From assembly GCA_947095585.1 (NCBI GenBank), contig OX352763.1:112881908-112945907 (forward strand): a stretch of 64,000 nucleotides of DNA, read 5' to 3'. Position numbers and translations under genes: made by a program. The stretch comes from Nephrocerus scutellatus (lineage: Eukaryota > Arthropoda > Insecta > Diptera > Pipunculidae). Of the stretch, positions 23,975-36,800 are shown piece after piece (the first letter of the stretch is position 1; each line of letters opens with the position of its first letter). The notes under the pieces were generated by a model. That model was not told the origin of the DNA. It saw nothing but the letters and a program-made list of their open reading frames with translations, and did not search any database.

Positions 23975-25244
23975 CAGGGTGATTGACAAGAAGTGTTGCC
24001 AAAACAAAACGCCACAGAGTTTTTATTTTTTGATGAATTTTATTGAATCAAAGTAAAAAATGTTCACAAATATTTAAATATTAATTGCATTAGCAGTTTT
24101 CGATTTGGCCACCCTTAGCCGCGATTATGGCCTTCAAACGGCTGACAAAGCTATTGCATGCAGCACGAAAGTGGCTCTGCGATATTTTGGCCGATTCCCG
24201 GCGAAGCGCTTGCTTTAGATGATCGACACTCTGGTATTTTTTGTCCCAACCCTGCTCTTCAAAATACCCCAAACCGAGGAATCTAGCGGATTTGCATCCG
24301 GTGAATTTGATGGCCATTGGGCAGTGGAAATGAACCGCGGAACGTTGTTTCTCAGCCGATCTTGATTGACGCGCGCTTTATGACTCGGCGCCGAGTCCTG
24401 TTGAAATGTCCAGGCTCTGCGGCCGAAATGTTTTTGTGCCCAAGGCTTTCACGCTCCCTCCAACACATGATCCCCATAAATTTGAGCATTTATCTTGATG
24501 CCACGGTCCAAAAAAACGAGTGGTGAACGTTACGGCGGCCCAAACCATCACCATCGGCGGCGCTTGGTAATCGAATGGCAATTCGTTGGTCCAAATTTTC
24601 AGTAGAACGGCCAGGCAAGTAAATCCGATCGTTTTGCTTGTTCACATATTGCTCAATAACGAACGGTGACCCTTCGGAGAAAACCAAGTCCGACAAATCG
24701 CCACTTTCGTGCAAGCGTAACAACTCCTTTGCTCTTTCCACTGTAACTTTTTTTAAGCATCGATTTTTGAAATTTCAAGTCCTTTAGTCCAAGATGATCT
24801 TTCAATATGTGCTGCATCTGTTCAAGCAAAATGTTCGCCTCACGCGCCATTATTCTGCCGCTACGGCGCTGATTCCGAGCCAATGTGGCCTTCACCTTCC
24901 GAATGATATCCGGCGATGTTGCAGTGCGTTTCGGTCCACCACCAGCCATTATCTTTATAACGATTTATGGTGCGATACACAAACATTTTATTCACATGCA
25001 GATGTTTTAACTGGGTAACAATCTGCGGCTGTGGTTTTCCAGCCAAATAGAGAGCAATCACACTATTACGCTTGAATTGCGCATTGCGGATAACTTTTTT
25101 CTGAATATTTCCCACTGAAATGCTTTTGTACGGCGCTTGTTAACAACAATGAAATGAACTGTCATTAGTGTAAATTTGAGCTGGTTCACTGGTTTAACAG
25201 CAATGACAGTCTGAAATTGGTAACACTTCGTGTCATTCACCCGG
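23975..25244 (-). mobile_element. Complete but inactive Tc1/mariner element with DD37D spacing (maT-like)
   Basis: A 1270-bp element is bounded by TA on both sides (23973-23974 and 25245-25246) and by about 27-bp inverted repeats, CAGGGTGATTGACAAGAAGT on the left against CCGGGTGAATGACACGAAGT from the right. The transposase is on the minus strand, starting MGNIQKKVIRNAQFKRN at 25115, with a helix-turn-helix (PQIVTQLKHLHVNKMFVYRT). Frameshifts split it. The segment WTFQQDSAPSHKARV to SPDANPLD keeps the second and third catalytic Asp with exactly 37 residues between them. The first Asp region reads VFSEGSPF, so that residue appears lost. Non-autonomous now. Confidence 0.93.
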
Positions 25245-25249
25245 TATGT

Positions 25250-26875
25250 AATGCTATTTGGGAAGTGAATTTCGTCCGAATTTTCCATGTACAGGACACA
25301 AGCAAAGCTTAATGATGGGCACCATTTTTAAATTCTTTATAGCCGCATTTTATTGGCACAACGTACAAATTGTTTATATTAATTTTATTTCAACAAACAT
25401 AACAGAAACAAAAAAATAAGAAAGGGAGGGAGGATGGGTGAAACCTCTCTTTATAAGAGGTAGAGTTATCATAGCAAACATTTTTCAGCGTCCTGGTCTC
25501 TCATAAGGTCTTCCACCGTAAATTTCAATCTCAAAAGTTAAACAATAACTTGGTGATTTTTAGAATACGAACCGACTCACTAGTATTGCAAATATCCAGT
25601 CCTTCAGCAGAGACTAGACTCATTATATCAAGCAATGAGGAGCAATGAACTGTTCTCCTATATCCCGACTCTACAGGCTGAATCCTAAACCATATCAACA
25701 ACATATGTAAGAGGTCTTCAAAGTTCAGTTGTTTTAAAATGGCGCTGGTCACTACTCTTCATAGATTTCCAAAAACTCAAACACTAGGGTCATATATACC
25801 TTGATTAGAAGATTGCTTCGCTCTCTAAGTTAAATGTATAACCCAAAATGCAAAAGTGGGCATTTCTGGTAATTCATAAATTTTTTTAACAATTTTCATT
25901 TTTACAATCATCCGTCTGTTTGTCCGTTTATGTATCTCATCAGCATGTACCAACCCTTTTCACTTTTTTGATTCTATTATTTCGCATCGTTCATAAATTC
26001 TGTATATGACTTGGAAATGTTGCTGTTACCAAGTGAGTATTACAATATAAGTTAATCAGTTTCTTGTCTGTAACCTTGCAGCAAATTCTCGATTATGCAA
26101 AAATCAGTTGCAGGAAGACGTCGACGCAAAAAATTGATTAAAAAAAATTGCGCTTGAGTTTACGTTACACGCATCGCATGACCACATCTTGTCCCCCTGG
26201 TACAGATGGTACTCAGGAGACGCCTTCATGACACAAACATGAAGGGTATTTTCTTGTCGTCGTCGTCGTTCCGTTTGCCGTCAAAACATTACAAAACCAG
26301 AAAACTCATTTCTGCGGTTCCGTAATTTATTGGTCAATGGTCAATGTCATGCCCTTGTAACTCGGTGGATATGGGTGGGTGCGGCGGAAAACCTTCATCC
26401 AAACTCTGGCCAACTTACAACGGATTTAAATGTAAGCAGCGCAGAGAAATCAGAAAATTGTCGGACATTTTCATTTGCGTCAAGTTATTGAAATTAAGGT
26501 TATTCTGTCCAATTTCTAGATGGGTTCCATTTTCTCCGAACCTTTTGAATATTCGGCTGCAATCTGTAAAGTCGTAAAAGTTGATCTAAATTGAACTGTT
26601 TGGTTTTTTATGGAAAGCGAATGGAGATTACAGAGTTGGTTTCTTTGGGTTGGTTTCATGTCAGGTTTTATAGAAATTTTCTTGGAATTAACACAATAAG
26701 TGAAAGGGTATTCAGGGAATTTTTAATTCCTGTAAATAAAGTTGCGTGAATGTGTAGAGTTCGATAAAGAATTTCATGTTCGTGTTCAGCTGTTCAGCTA
26801 AATAAGGAGTCTCTGAATTTAAAAGCACATCCACAGATCATGTATTGCGGTTGGTGTCGAGGCATAATGCAATTG
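25250..26875. other. Interval without a recognised gene
   Basis: Open frames are short, and the composition is typical of intergenic DNA. A CGTCGTCGTCG run occurs near 26257. Confidence 0.45.
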
Positions 26876-26879
26876 GCTA

Positions 26880-27300
26880 CACTACTGGAGCAACATTTTG
26901 GTCGGCCATAGGAATAAAATAATGACAAGCAGGAAACATTCCTGCGATGTTCTAGCGAGTGGATTGCCATGTCTTGTTGCCATACTGAGTTTCATCGCGC
27001 TGTTCTGCATTTTGTCTAGCAGATAGAAGGTGCTTCCGATGCATGACAATTGTTCTGGTCAAAATTGGGTGAAAAACATGTTACACCCCTTTTGGATGCC
27101 TCAACAACTCGCAGTATTATTGGCGATGCCGAATCTGTGGTCATTCCAATGGCGTTTGTTGTTCATCGTACATACCGAACATTGCTACTTTTGTGGTTTC
27201 ACAATGCAAGTGCCATTCGTGGATCAGGTTGCATGTTCCGCTTCGAAGACAGAAGATAGCATTGTGCTTTGTAAGAATTAAATTCTACTCCATTCTGTTT
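26880..27300 (-). mobile_element. jockey-like LINE fragment (copy F)
   Basis: The minus-strand sequence matches the RT C-terminal region of copy B: the words for GACAAGCAGGAAAC, the segment before the leucine-rich stretch, and the region around 27170-27290 that corresponds to 900-1060. Decayed with frameshifts. Confidence 0.75.
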
Positions 27301-27424
27301 GTTAAGATTATGCCGCTTATATAAAATAAAAAACACCTTTATCTTTTATAACAACTACTGGCTGATTACCCGCCTACCCGGCGTTGTCCAGGTACTTATT
27401 CATCCCAATTTTCTATTAGGCAGG

Positions 27425-28910
27425 GGTAGGTTAGGTTAGGTGAGGTTAAAGTGGCCGTCAGTCAAAACCGACGCACTCAGACCATTAAGGTCCGTTGTGA
27501 TACCACAAGGATCTAGGAAAATCGTATGAAGTGCAATAGACTATTAATGTCAATTTGGGTTAGATCGTTGAGATCGTTGAAAAAGAACGCTCCCAGATGG
27601 AGCTTCCGCCTATACGATATGGCTGCTGGGCACGTACAAAGTTGATGGAGGGTGGTTTTCTCCTCCTCTTCCTCCTTATCCATGCAGCTTCTGCAGAAAT
27701 CGTTGGAAAATACTCCTAGTCTTTCTGCATGCTTATCTATGAGACAGTGTCCAGTTATGACACCTGTAATGGCACTAGTGTGCAGTCTGTTTTGAGAGAT
27801 CAAACACTGGGAGCGTTTCGGATCTAGCTTGGGCCAGATCTGCTTCGTTGCTATGCAAGTTGTACCGTTTGACCATCTATAGTTAGTTTTTATTGTAGCA
27901 ACCCGTTTAAACATGAGTTTTCACGTAGCGATCGGCATGCCTAGTGAACCCTATTCAGGCAATAGGGGTAGTGTGGTTCCATGTTTGGCGAGTTCATCAG
28001 CCATACAATTAACAGTAATGTCTCTATGAGGTGAATGTTGAAATGCTCCGCCATCTCCTCAAGAGACGATCGGCAATTACGGGCTAGAATGGAATTTGTG
28101 GAGACTGATTCCATTGACTTTAGCGCATCCTGGCTATCCAAGAAAATGTGGATATCCTTAACAAATGTGAAATAACTCTTCAACCAAGACATGGCTTCCT
28201 TAATAGCCATGATTTCCCCTTTGAAAACACTACAGTGATCAGGAAGACGAAAAGAGAGACTTTGATTTAGTCTTTTTGAAAAGACACCTTCGCCAACCCC
28301 TTCATCAGTTTTCGACCTTTCGACCCGTCTGTGTAGCAGTGAGTTCCTTCATTTTCCAAGTAGATACCTTCCTCCCAAGGAGACCTGGAGAGGATGGTAA
28401 CCTGGAAGTTTTTGTTGAAGTGGAGCTGCGGAATGGTGTAGTCTAAGTTGACCAGAATGTCCAGTGCAACAGAGGGAGTTGTACTTGCTTAGCTTGTCGC
28501 GATTGATAGCTTTATCTAATACAGTCCACCAAACCGCCACACCGTATAGCAGAATAGGTCCGACTACTGCTGTGTGCAGCAAACGAGTGATATGCGGTTG
28601 AAGACCCCATTTACTTCCTATGGCTTTTTTGCTTGAGAAGAGTGCCACTGTGGCTTTACTCTTTCTTGTATGTTGGGTTTCCAGCTCAGCTTCCTATCCA
28701 GGATAAGAATATATTTGGCCTTATCGTAGAAAGTTAAGCTTGTGCCCTTGATAGACTGAGGGTTGACGAGTGGGATTTTGTACTTCCTCGTAAAGAGATC
28801 TGCCCAGCTTATTAGCTTATTTAGAGCATTCTGCAGTAGTTCTTTCAAGGTGGGTGGGTGCTTTCTTGAGACGGCTATGGCAACGTCGTCCGTATAGACG
28901 ATCACCCCTA
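27425..28910 (-). mobile_element. LOA/R1-like LINE with ribonuclease H (3' half)
   Basis: Minus strand from 28905: RT palm with VYTDDVAIAVS, thumb (KATVALF-type; VVGPILLYGVAVWWTVLDKA), RNase H remnant (IKEAMSWLKSYF, IFLDSQDALKSMESVSTNSI, RSSLEEMAEHFNIHL), then a C-terminal zinc-knuckle-like segment (QIWPKLDPKRSQCLISQNR, ITGVITGHCLIDKHAERLGV, CRSCMD, LCTCPA). The 3' tail is a short run of (TTAGG)n on the plus strand at 27425-27440. Frameshifted; the 5' part is absent. Confidence 0.88.
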
Positions 28911-28914
28911 TGCA

Positions 28915-29715
28915 GGGGTAAAAAAATTAATGATATCTACCTATAAGGTAAAATTGCAGTTTTTATTAAAAAAATAAATATTTTAAACTATAGCTACAGT
29001 ACTGAAATTAATAAAATAAAATAAAAAAATACATATTATTAATGTAAAACAAAACTTGGTTGTATACAATGTTTTTAGTTTCACCTTCAAGAGCAAGAGT
29101 AAATAAATTCTTAGGTTATCCCCACCTAGCTAGAGCAAGCAAAATAAAGGTGTCCGTGGGAAAAACATGGCGATCTCAAATCTATATTCTGCAGTACTTA
29201 ATAAACTGTCTGACTTATTAATCGTCATCGAAAACGCAAGTTTTACTGGAAATTTGCCATCTCTTAAAAAAAAGGTATATCCGTCGAAATGAGTGCTATC
29301 CGTGGGATAAAAACTGTTTCACAAGGTTTCTTTTATGTCAATAAAAGAAAAGTCTTGTGCCGTTGCAAGGTTTTGGCGATTCGAGATTCCGTAGTTAAAT
29401 AATTGGAGATCCAACTGTAAGTGGGTAAGACGATGTGTTGGCAATCCAGACAAATTAATTGAATCTGTTAGGTAGTTAGTTAGTTCCTCATCAGCATCTA
29501 CAACGGTATCGATACACTTATATTCAGTGACTACGCCTATTAACATGGCAAGAATTTGATTGTTTGTTTCGTGGATGTCTACATTTTCAGCCGCTAGAAT
29601 AGCATTTTCGCGCAAAGGGTTCAAAATTTGATAGTTTTGAGAAACAGGAATTTATTAATTCTGCGGCTACTAACCTTTTTTTTCCAATTTGAAGTAGTAC
29701 CGACAATGTCCTCCC
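28915..29715. other. Interval without a recognised gene
   Basis: A minus-strand frame at 29319-29624 (101 codons) is ordinary in composition and ends in IDIKETL, but no family is recognised. It starts at MNPLRENAILAAENVDIHET and could be a remnant of an element-encoded protein. Confidence 0.35.
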
Positions 29716-29719
29716 CACC

Positions 29720-30130
29720 AAACCCAGCCGTTCACCGAGTACCATTCTAAACACCACTATTCAACACAGCGACCCCGAAAACTATGGAATCGACACTAAT
29801 ATCAGTCCCATATCACCCCACCCTCCGAGGATACAACTTATCCATAGGAGTGTCCTACCAACACTATTCATCTCAGTGACCCCGAGAGCTATAGAATGGA
29901 CACGAATATCGGTCAAGCCCCCCCCCCCTCAGTTATCGACCCCATCCCCTTAGAACTGTCTTACCATCACCATTCAACTAAGCGAAACTGCAGAATCGAC
30001 ACTAATATCGGTCACCCTCAACCCTGCGGGGATAGATAACTCACCCATAGGAGTGTACTACGAACAATATTCATAATAATATTGGGCGATACCGAAAACT
30101 GTGAGTCCGACACTAATATCGGCTGCCACC
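29720..30130. repeat. Tandem repeat, roughly 110-bp unit, about 4 copies
   Basis: The unit contains ACCATTCAAC or ACTATTCAAC, GACCCCGAAAACTATAGAAT, CGACACTAATATCGGTCA and CCCATAGGAGTGTCCTACC with variants. The last copy runs into T-family-type sequence (ACACATGTGTATC at about 30157). A single related unit lies at 58335-58420 in the other orientation. Confidence 0.8.
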
Positions 30131-30589
30131 CCTCCCCCATCCAAAAAAACCTGCTACACATGTGTATCCCACATGAACAAAACTTTTTGGACATTTTTTG
30201 AGCGAATGGGCTCCGAGGCCCGATTTTTTTTGTAATTTCGTGTTTATGCGTTTCTGCGTTTGTGGATTTTGTTGATCTACGGATTTTGTGCTTGGGGGTT
30301 TTGTGTTTGGGCAATTTTTGTTGTTGGGATTCTGTGGATCTGGGGATTTGGTAGATCTGGGTATTTTGTTTTTGTGGACTTCTCCTGTCTGTCCGTATAA
30401 ACCACACAAACTCCTCTTAAGTGTTAATGAAAGAACTCTATCGCTGTTATTCTTCGCATTCTATTCTTTTCTAATTTTATGTGACTCTTCGTTTAACCCC
30501 GTAACAACCTAAGCTTTTAAGTCCTTGTGTTCAGAAGTCTGACCACTTGTTGACTATAACATTTGCATTCCGCTTTATATGCCTCTTAA

Positions 30590-31190
30590 AGTCTCTATAT
30601 TACCTTCGCTTGTCTGTGTGTTTGTTTGTTTGTGGCAGTCGAAATCTTGTGATTAATTGTTAAGCCACTTCATAAAGCCCGATTTTATTCAAACGCACAT
30701 GTGAATCTCCGATGACAACACTTTCTGTAAAAATTTGGAAGTGATCGGGCCCCGGGACCCGTTGACCCGTTTTTTTCGAATTTCTCCGTTTAGAGAATTT
30801 ATATGAAAAAAGCCAATTTTTATAGGTTGTTTTCTATAATAACTTCGCGTCCCCGTGTGTTTGTCTGTCGTGGAATCTTGCGACTAATTTTCAACCCACT
30901 TCCCAAAGCCCGATTTTGTTGAAACTTTGAACACATGTGTATTTCCGGTGACAACACTTTAAAACAAAATTTGGTAGTGATCGTTCCGCGGGGTCGGGGG
31001 CTACCATACAAGTTTTTCAATAACATAAGATAACACCATGGCTGTGTTATGTGTGCGCTGGTGTACAGGCTGATTTACGATTTACTGTACGGTTGGGTTA
31101 CAGTGCTTTGCATGTGTTTTTATTTTTCAGCATTTATGGTGGAATTCAGTATACTTTGGTTATCAGAGAATTTCTATGAATTTCCATGTT
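30590..31190 (+). repeat. Two T-family repeats in tandem (30590-30838, 30838-31190)
   Basis: The first starts TCTCTATATTACCTTCGCT and ends AGAGAATTTATATG ... TTTTATAGGTTG. The second starts directly at TTCTATAATAACTTCGCG and runs through the G+C-rich block and TTTCAGCATTTATGGTGGAA. The first lacks the block between the GGGCC motif and the end. Confidence 0.75.
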
Positions 31191-31194
31191 TTTT

Positions 31195-31985
31195 ATCTTA
31201 ATCGAAATTAAATCTAATTGCAAAACTCTTTCATGTAATTGAAAAGCGAAAATAGAGCAACAGAACCTTGACAAATCCCAACATCGTCTGCATGTCTCAC
31301 GTCCCAATGTCAGGGCAATTGCATCATCCTGTTAACAGTAAGTGTTTCAGCAAAGTATGAGTGGGGGGGGGGGGACAAGAATTCATATTCAATATTTCCC
31401 TCCAATTGAGGGTGGATATGGTCGATGAAACCTTAAAACGATGTCGTCCTTGACTGAGTAACACAATCAAATCGTGAAAAGGAAAGTCAAATCGAAGCAC
31501 GAAATGGTTTTTGCTTAGCAGACTCTGCTTGGAATTGTTTCGGCTACTTGAACGCCGCCGTTTCTATTGGAAAATTGAAGAGGATTTCATATTGAAAAAC
31601 CCACTCAATCTGGGAAAACAAAGCAAAACAAAACACAGCTCACTCTCATCACCTAAAATTCCTGCCAAACGCCCAAGGAGACAATCAGTCAGTGAAGCGT
31701 TGCAATTTCCTTTTCGATTTCCGTTTGAATGGCGAGAAATGTCGGACGACGGACCAAACGACCAAACGAAAATCATAAATCTAGCCATTGACTTGAAAAT
31801 TCTTCGGTAATCAACCAACGCTTGAACTGCTATTTCGTGAACAGAGTCTATCAGTCTCGAAAAAGTATTGATTGGTGAAAGAACAGCAGTGAGTAGTAGG
31901 ATTTGGAGTAGGCGAGTAGAAGGACAAGTGCTCCTCTTGATTAGAATTTTCGTTATTGGCATATACGATGGGTATTGGTTGTGCG
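31195..31985. other. Interval without a recognised gene
   Basis: A G run lies at 31364-31374. Overlapping frames of about 100-130 codons on both strands (31511-31962) show no family motif. Confidence 0.4.
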
Positions 31986-31989
31986 TTCA

Positions 31990-32540
31990 CAATAAAGACG
32001 GGATGGGAGGTGTACTATAACCTAAAATCTTCCCCCACCTGCCAATAATATACGTTGACAATTTTCTAATAACTGCTTTTGCTGACTAGAAACCCCACCC
32101 CGAGCACACGATGTCTTGCATGACAGCTGTAATATATGTCATATTCTGATTTTTGTAAAACACCATTACCCGTCCACTGCATCTCCTGGATGGCTGTTAT
32201 GTCAGCCTTATATTTAGACAGGGTATCGGCCAGCTGTTGTGCAGCTCGAGCTCTATACAGTGAGCGTACGTTCCATTGGAAAATTGTTAAATTGTTTAGT
32301 CGTTTTCGTTGCCGTGGCCGTCGTCGTTCATCAGTGTATCCGAGGCTGATTTTGGGTTCCGAAATAATAATTTTGTACGAGCGAGGTTATTGGCCTCGCG
32401 CCAACCTTACTTCGATGGGACCGCTCATTCAACTTTTCCTGTATTAGAGGAAAAATACCGGCGGCCACCACGTCGAGGTTTGGTCGCACTTCCACCAGTC
32501 AGAGATAGTTACAGCCACCTGCAATTCTGAAGCATTCTGT
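31990..32540 (-). mobile_element. RTE-like LINE, 5' region and start of endonuclease
   Basis: Minus strand: 32540-32290 matches the 5' region of the element at 18165-18430. 32280-32100 encodes the start of the endonuclease (WNVRSLYRARAAQQLADTLS, ADITAIQEMQWTGNGVLQKS, YDIYYSCHARHRVLGVGFLV). It stops near 31990. This complements the fragments at 2500-3062 and 18430-18770, which lack this start. Confidence 0.85.
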
Positions 32541-32754
32541 GTTATTCGCCCTATTCTGCTGATGGCTGACCGCGAATAGATAAATAGTAGTCCAGAAATG
32601 TGCACTGAATGTAGAAGGCTTGTTGCTACGGGGTTGGTTTGATAAGTCAGTGACTTTTTGAATTTCCCGCGCAGTTACTTTAAATGCAACACTGCTCCTG
32701 TTAATTGGCATCTAATAATAGACTACTGTCAACTGTAGACTTTCAAAGTTTCAA

Positions 32755-33215
32755 GAGTGTTTGGCGATATTCAGCCGCAATCCGAACGAGTTTTGTGCCG
32801 TTTCGTGACCGTGGACGAAACAAGGATCGAGCACAGAACGCCAGAGAACGCCAATGAACAATCAAGAATAGTTGGTTTCTCCGGGTGAACGTCACCAAAG
32901 AAAGTCAAGAGGGGTCTGTTGTTGTCGGCCAACAAGGTCATGGCCACAGTTGTTTAGAATGCACGCTGTGCCATTCACGTCGATTAACTTGAAAGGGGTA
33001 AAGCGATCACCGGCGAATATTGTTCAGAGCTTTTGGACAGATTCGATATTGATTTGAAGCAAGAAGAAGGCGAAGACAAAACTGCTGTTCCATCAAGCTA
33101 ATGCGGACGTGTGTTGTCACCATTGCTAAAATCCATAAATTGGGCTACAAACTGCATTCTACATATTCTGAAGATTTAGCTCCATGCGGCTTTTCTTACA
33201 AAGAGGTTACTGTAA
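32755..33215 (+). mobile_element. mariner transposase pseudogene
   Basis: The plus strand in shifting frames reads CRFVTVDETRIEHRTPEN, then a segment matching mariner's region with a WGDAHGI-type motif (SWPQLFRMHAV), ITGEYCSELLDRF-type sequence, and KLGYKLHSTYSEDLAPCGF, the catalytic third-Asp region where the usual SDYHLF has become CGFSYK. It contains several frameshifts, and no inverted repeats were located. Confidence 0.82.
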
Positions 33216-33219
33216 ACAT

Positions 33220-34235
33220 AAACGCCACTTAGCGATAAAAAAAACTTTCTTGGACATTTAGTCCCATACACAGACGACAATGTCCATCAGTCTTACAAAA
33301 GTTATTATCTTGTCGTGTACATGGACGCATGGCTTGCTGTGGAAACGGAGATCGCACCTGCATATAAGTCACCTGCTCGACCGCAACGAAACTCACATTT
33401 GACACGGTCTTAAGCTTTCTGGGATACAAACAACACCCAAGGAACTAGCACGGAAAGACATGGGTTCATTAAAAAATTAAAACTACATAAATCCTTGCAG
33501 AAGTTGCAGACCAGGCAGACACATCATACACACATACAAACACATACTTGGCATTCTATTTAAAAGCCTTATTCACATGGATGAAGATGTTTTCTTCAAT
33601 GAAGTTCCTTTTGTTCTTTTATGGCACTCATAGGTACGAACTTTTTAAATGCCAATGCCAAGTATACCATCATAGCTTTCCGGATTACTACATAATCACA
33701 TCTTTATATTATATCCTTGAATGTATTACAAGTCCTTGTCACAGTTGCTGTAAACATAAGACACATACACTGGTAATCATATATCACATATGACATATAC
33801 CCTAGTAAGTATTTGTCACAGCAATGGTAAGGACATGAAAGTCTCTGAGGATTAGGTTGACATCATTGCGTGTGTCCATGAAGTCCACTCTATGCAATGG
33901 ATGTTATGCAACTTGTTACTTGAGTTGGTCGGTTCGTCGAATCGTCATGACGACAGTCGTCTGAATGTTAAACAGATGCGTTCTCTTGATCTTAACGAGA
34001 GTTCCAGTGTAAGTGGCATTGCCATTGTCATCATTAAATTTTTGCAATTTATTTCATATTTATTTGATACTAGCGGAAATATCCGGCGTTTTCCGGCTGC
34101 CCATTCTCACTGACCCCCAAAAACTAACCAATCGTTGACTGACCCTGAACCAGCTGACCCGCTACACCAACTGACTCCCCTCAAAGCAAAGCCTTTTATA
34201 CATTGAAGCGCGGAAGATCCTAGATAAAAATCGCT
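33220..34235. other. Interval without a recognised gene
   Basis: Only short unsupported frames. Several GACC-CTGACC-type words near 34110-34185 are not clearly periodic. Confidence 0.4.
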
Positions 34236-34239
34236 TCTT

Positions 34240-34330
34240 TTTCCAATTATTCTAGATTTTTCGAAAGTTTTTGACACTGTCAATCATTCGACTCTGTACA
34301 ATAAGCTTATGCTAATAAGCTAATTAAGTT
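34240..34330 (+). mobile_element. LINE reverse transcriptase scrap
   Basis: A single frame reads ILDFSKVFDTVNHSTLYNKL, the RT motif around the first palm Asp (LDLSKAFDTV in many jockey/CR1-like elements). A stop follows at about 34320. No further RT follows. Confidence 0.7.
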
Positions 34331-34649
34331 TTCATTTTGTGAGGAACAAAATTCTTGGGGCGGAATTTTGTTTGCACAAAACAAGTAACATTCTTTTTCC
34401 CTGAATTCGGGTGGACCCTGTACCAATCCAGTACAGACAACAGCAGCAAAACAAAAGTGACACACCACATAATGCCACCGCATCGACCAATTACAGCAAG
34501 GTACGTGGAAATTGGTGTAGGATCCCGCCACAAGGAAATACTATAAAAGGGTGAACAGCAAGCCAGTCGCTCTCTTATGCCTCTTTCGATTACGTAAAAC
34601 CATACCCGAAACCGTACCCACGGGTAAGCTACCAAAATTACATGGTTTT

Positions 34650-35200
34650 CGTGATAAATGCTTTGCAAATAGAACGCCAAACCGAAACCAAATTTAACAA
34701 GAACAACAAACTGAGAAATTAGTCTGCTGGCTCTCTCTTCGCCAACAACAAACTGAGAAATTAGTCTACTGGCTCTCTCTTCGCCAACAATAAACTGAAA
34801 AATTAGTCTGCTTGCTCTCTCTTCGCCAACAACAAACTGAGAAATTAGTCTACTGGCTCTCTCTTCGCCAACAATAAACTGAAAAATTAGTCTGCTTGCT
34901 CTCTCTTCGCCAACAACAAACTGAAAAATTAGTCTGCTTGCTCTCTCTTCGCCAACAACAAACTGAGAAATTAGTCTGCTGGCTCTCTCTTCGCCAACAA
35001 CAAACTGAGAAATTAGTCAGTCAGCTTTCTCTCTCTTCGCCATCTTCCCGAGTAAACTAAACCTTACCCGTCGATTGCCGACGGGTAGCAAAGTTACAGT
35101 ATTGGTTACAAAACCTTGCAAATAAAACGCAAAATCAAACCGTACCCCGGGTACAGTTTGCAAATAGAACGCCAAACCAAAACCACGAGAGAGAAATTTT
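34650..35200. repeat. 42-bp minisatellite (34690-35045) inside a repeat with similar flanks
   Basis: About eight copies of a 42-bp unit, with CCAACAACAAACTGA, AAATTAGTCTRCTGG and CTCTCTCTTCG, are flanked on both sides by TTTGCAAATAGAACGCCAAACC (about 34666 and 35157) and by ACGGGTA/CCCGT words. The flanks suggest a non-autonomous element with an internal minisatellite. Confidence 0.8.
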
Positions 35201-35219
35201 AACTCAACCCTGAAAATCG

Positions 35220-36435
35220 AAATCGAATCGAATCGACCGCGTTTCAAAGTCATACTACATACCTGCACTTGAGACTCAGGCCACGACGTTTGGCCAGAGC
35301 AACAGTCCGCTATCGACGTTTTTCCTATCCCGCAGGCTATGTTCTTTACCATTTCGTTGCCTACGTTCTCTGCCATTTCTACGGACATTCTATTACACTA
35401 AATTACAGAATCAATAAAATATAAACTGAAGCTTAAACCTTCCAGAGAATACCAACTGCACTGTTTAGCTACACACAATTACGTGGAATGGAATAATTCC
35501 GTAGTATCACATCCCGCTCAAAGGGCAGCTTTAAATACATAGACAGGACTTTATCTAGAACTTAATGTGAAAAATTTATCTACTACATACTCGTACTTAA
35601 ATCTAAATTATTCAAACAATGCCCAAAACAAGGAGCGGCATTATTATTGTGGCAAAAAGTTCATTAAAAGTATACGAGTATAGACCTACAGAGCACTTAA
35701 AAAACTACACATATACGCGGACGGTCAAATCGATAAATTGGCCAGAAACATCGCCATCGTATAAATAATAAAAAAAAAGTGTCACTTTGAATCCCAAATG
35801 TGTTATTGGAAATGGTAAAAAAGATACATATTTCATTTGCACCCGAATTAAGTCTACGAGAGGAAGGCATAAAATCTGGCCCGTACGTTTGGAAAGTCTT
35901 TTTATCTGACATGGTGTATACTTGTAGTTAAGTGCATACACACGAAAACGTACATAAAATCTGGTCATCATCACTAATCTACATACGAGATACAGGGTGG
36001 TTGTTTTGGGATGATTCTTTGACTAATTTTGAGTAAAACATTTTGTGGGAAGGTAGTGTAGTAGTAGTGTTCCAAGGGATAGATCACTTACAAACTTAAA
36101 ACACTTGAATACACCAAGCTACATGGCTGTCGTTGTTTACCTTTCACTTAGGACCTTTAGAAAATACCACTCCCTTAAAGCCGATACATCAATTTATAAA
36201 AAGTGGGCGACAGAAGAAACTGATAGATGTTGCTCCAGGTGTAATGCTCGAAAGTTTTACCAAATGGTAACAGCAACATAACAAAGTCACAAACACCAAA
36301 CTTAACTGATCCTAACTATGGAAGAATTATTCCCTTAATATCGCCTATAAGATCTTATATTCCCTACTGAGTGAACAAATGAAGTCACTTATCAAAAAAT
36401 CTATAAAAATAAGGGATGGCAAAAAATACAATGCT
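35220..36435. other. Interval without a recognised gene
   Basis: An ATACAGGGTGGT word at about 35992 is related in inverse to one near 40275, together with nearby TAATTTTGAGTA. That suggests both lie near the end of the same non-coding repeat. Otherwise nothing is recognised. Confidence 0.4.
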
Positions 36436-36439
36436 GCTA

Positions 36440-36800
36440 TTATCGTTTTCGCTTTAAAATTGATGGCGTAAATAATTACAAATACCTTGGAGTTATGATT
36501 GATCATAACCAGAATTGGAAGGATCACTGTACTTGCTAAGACCATTTTTTGGGAGGCATTAACTATGTTTTACTAAGGCTTCGCATTCTAAATTTCAATA
36601 TTGAATAACCGGTTGGTGTGGATCGTATTCTAATACTTTAATACCCTTACCAATAGCGCAGAAACACTTAGTCCGAATTATGTCTGGTAAAGATCGTTGC
36701 GCGCCTAGTTGGCCATTGTTTATTAATCCTTTCTTTAAGATATCTCTACGTTTTTAAAGTCTTTAGAGAGTTATTCAAACAAAGCGGTAAATGCATGTAT
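36440..36800 (+). mobile_element. LINE (I/CR1-like) RT thumb fragment
   Basis: In shifting frames the plus strand reads VNNYKYLGVMIDHNQNWKDH, LRLRILN, QKHLVRIMSGKDRCAPSWP-type and FKISLRFKVFRELF. This is a common region after the RT palm. Different from the jockey-like and RTE-like families nearby. Confidence 0.72.

Noticed and set aside
30018..30409. Overlapping minus-strand frames of 98-129 codons
   Set aside because: They run across low-complexity repeats and satellite DNA, with Lys/Pro/Gln/Asn repeats and no motif.
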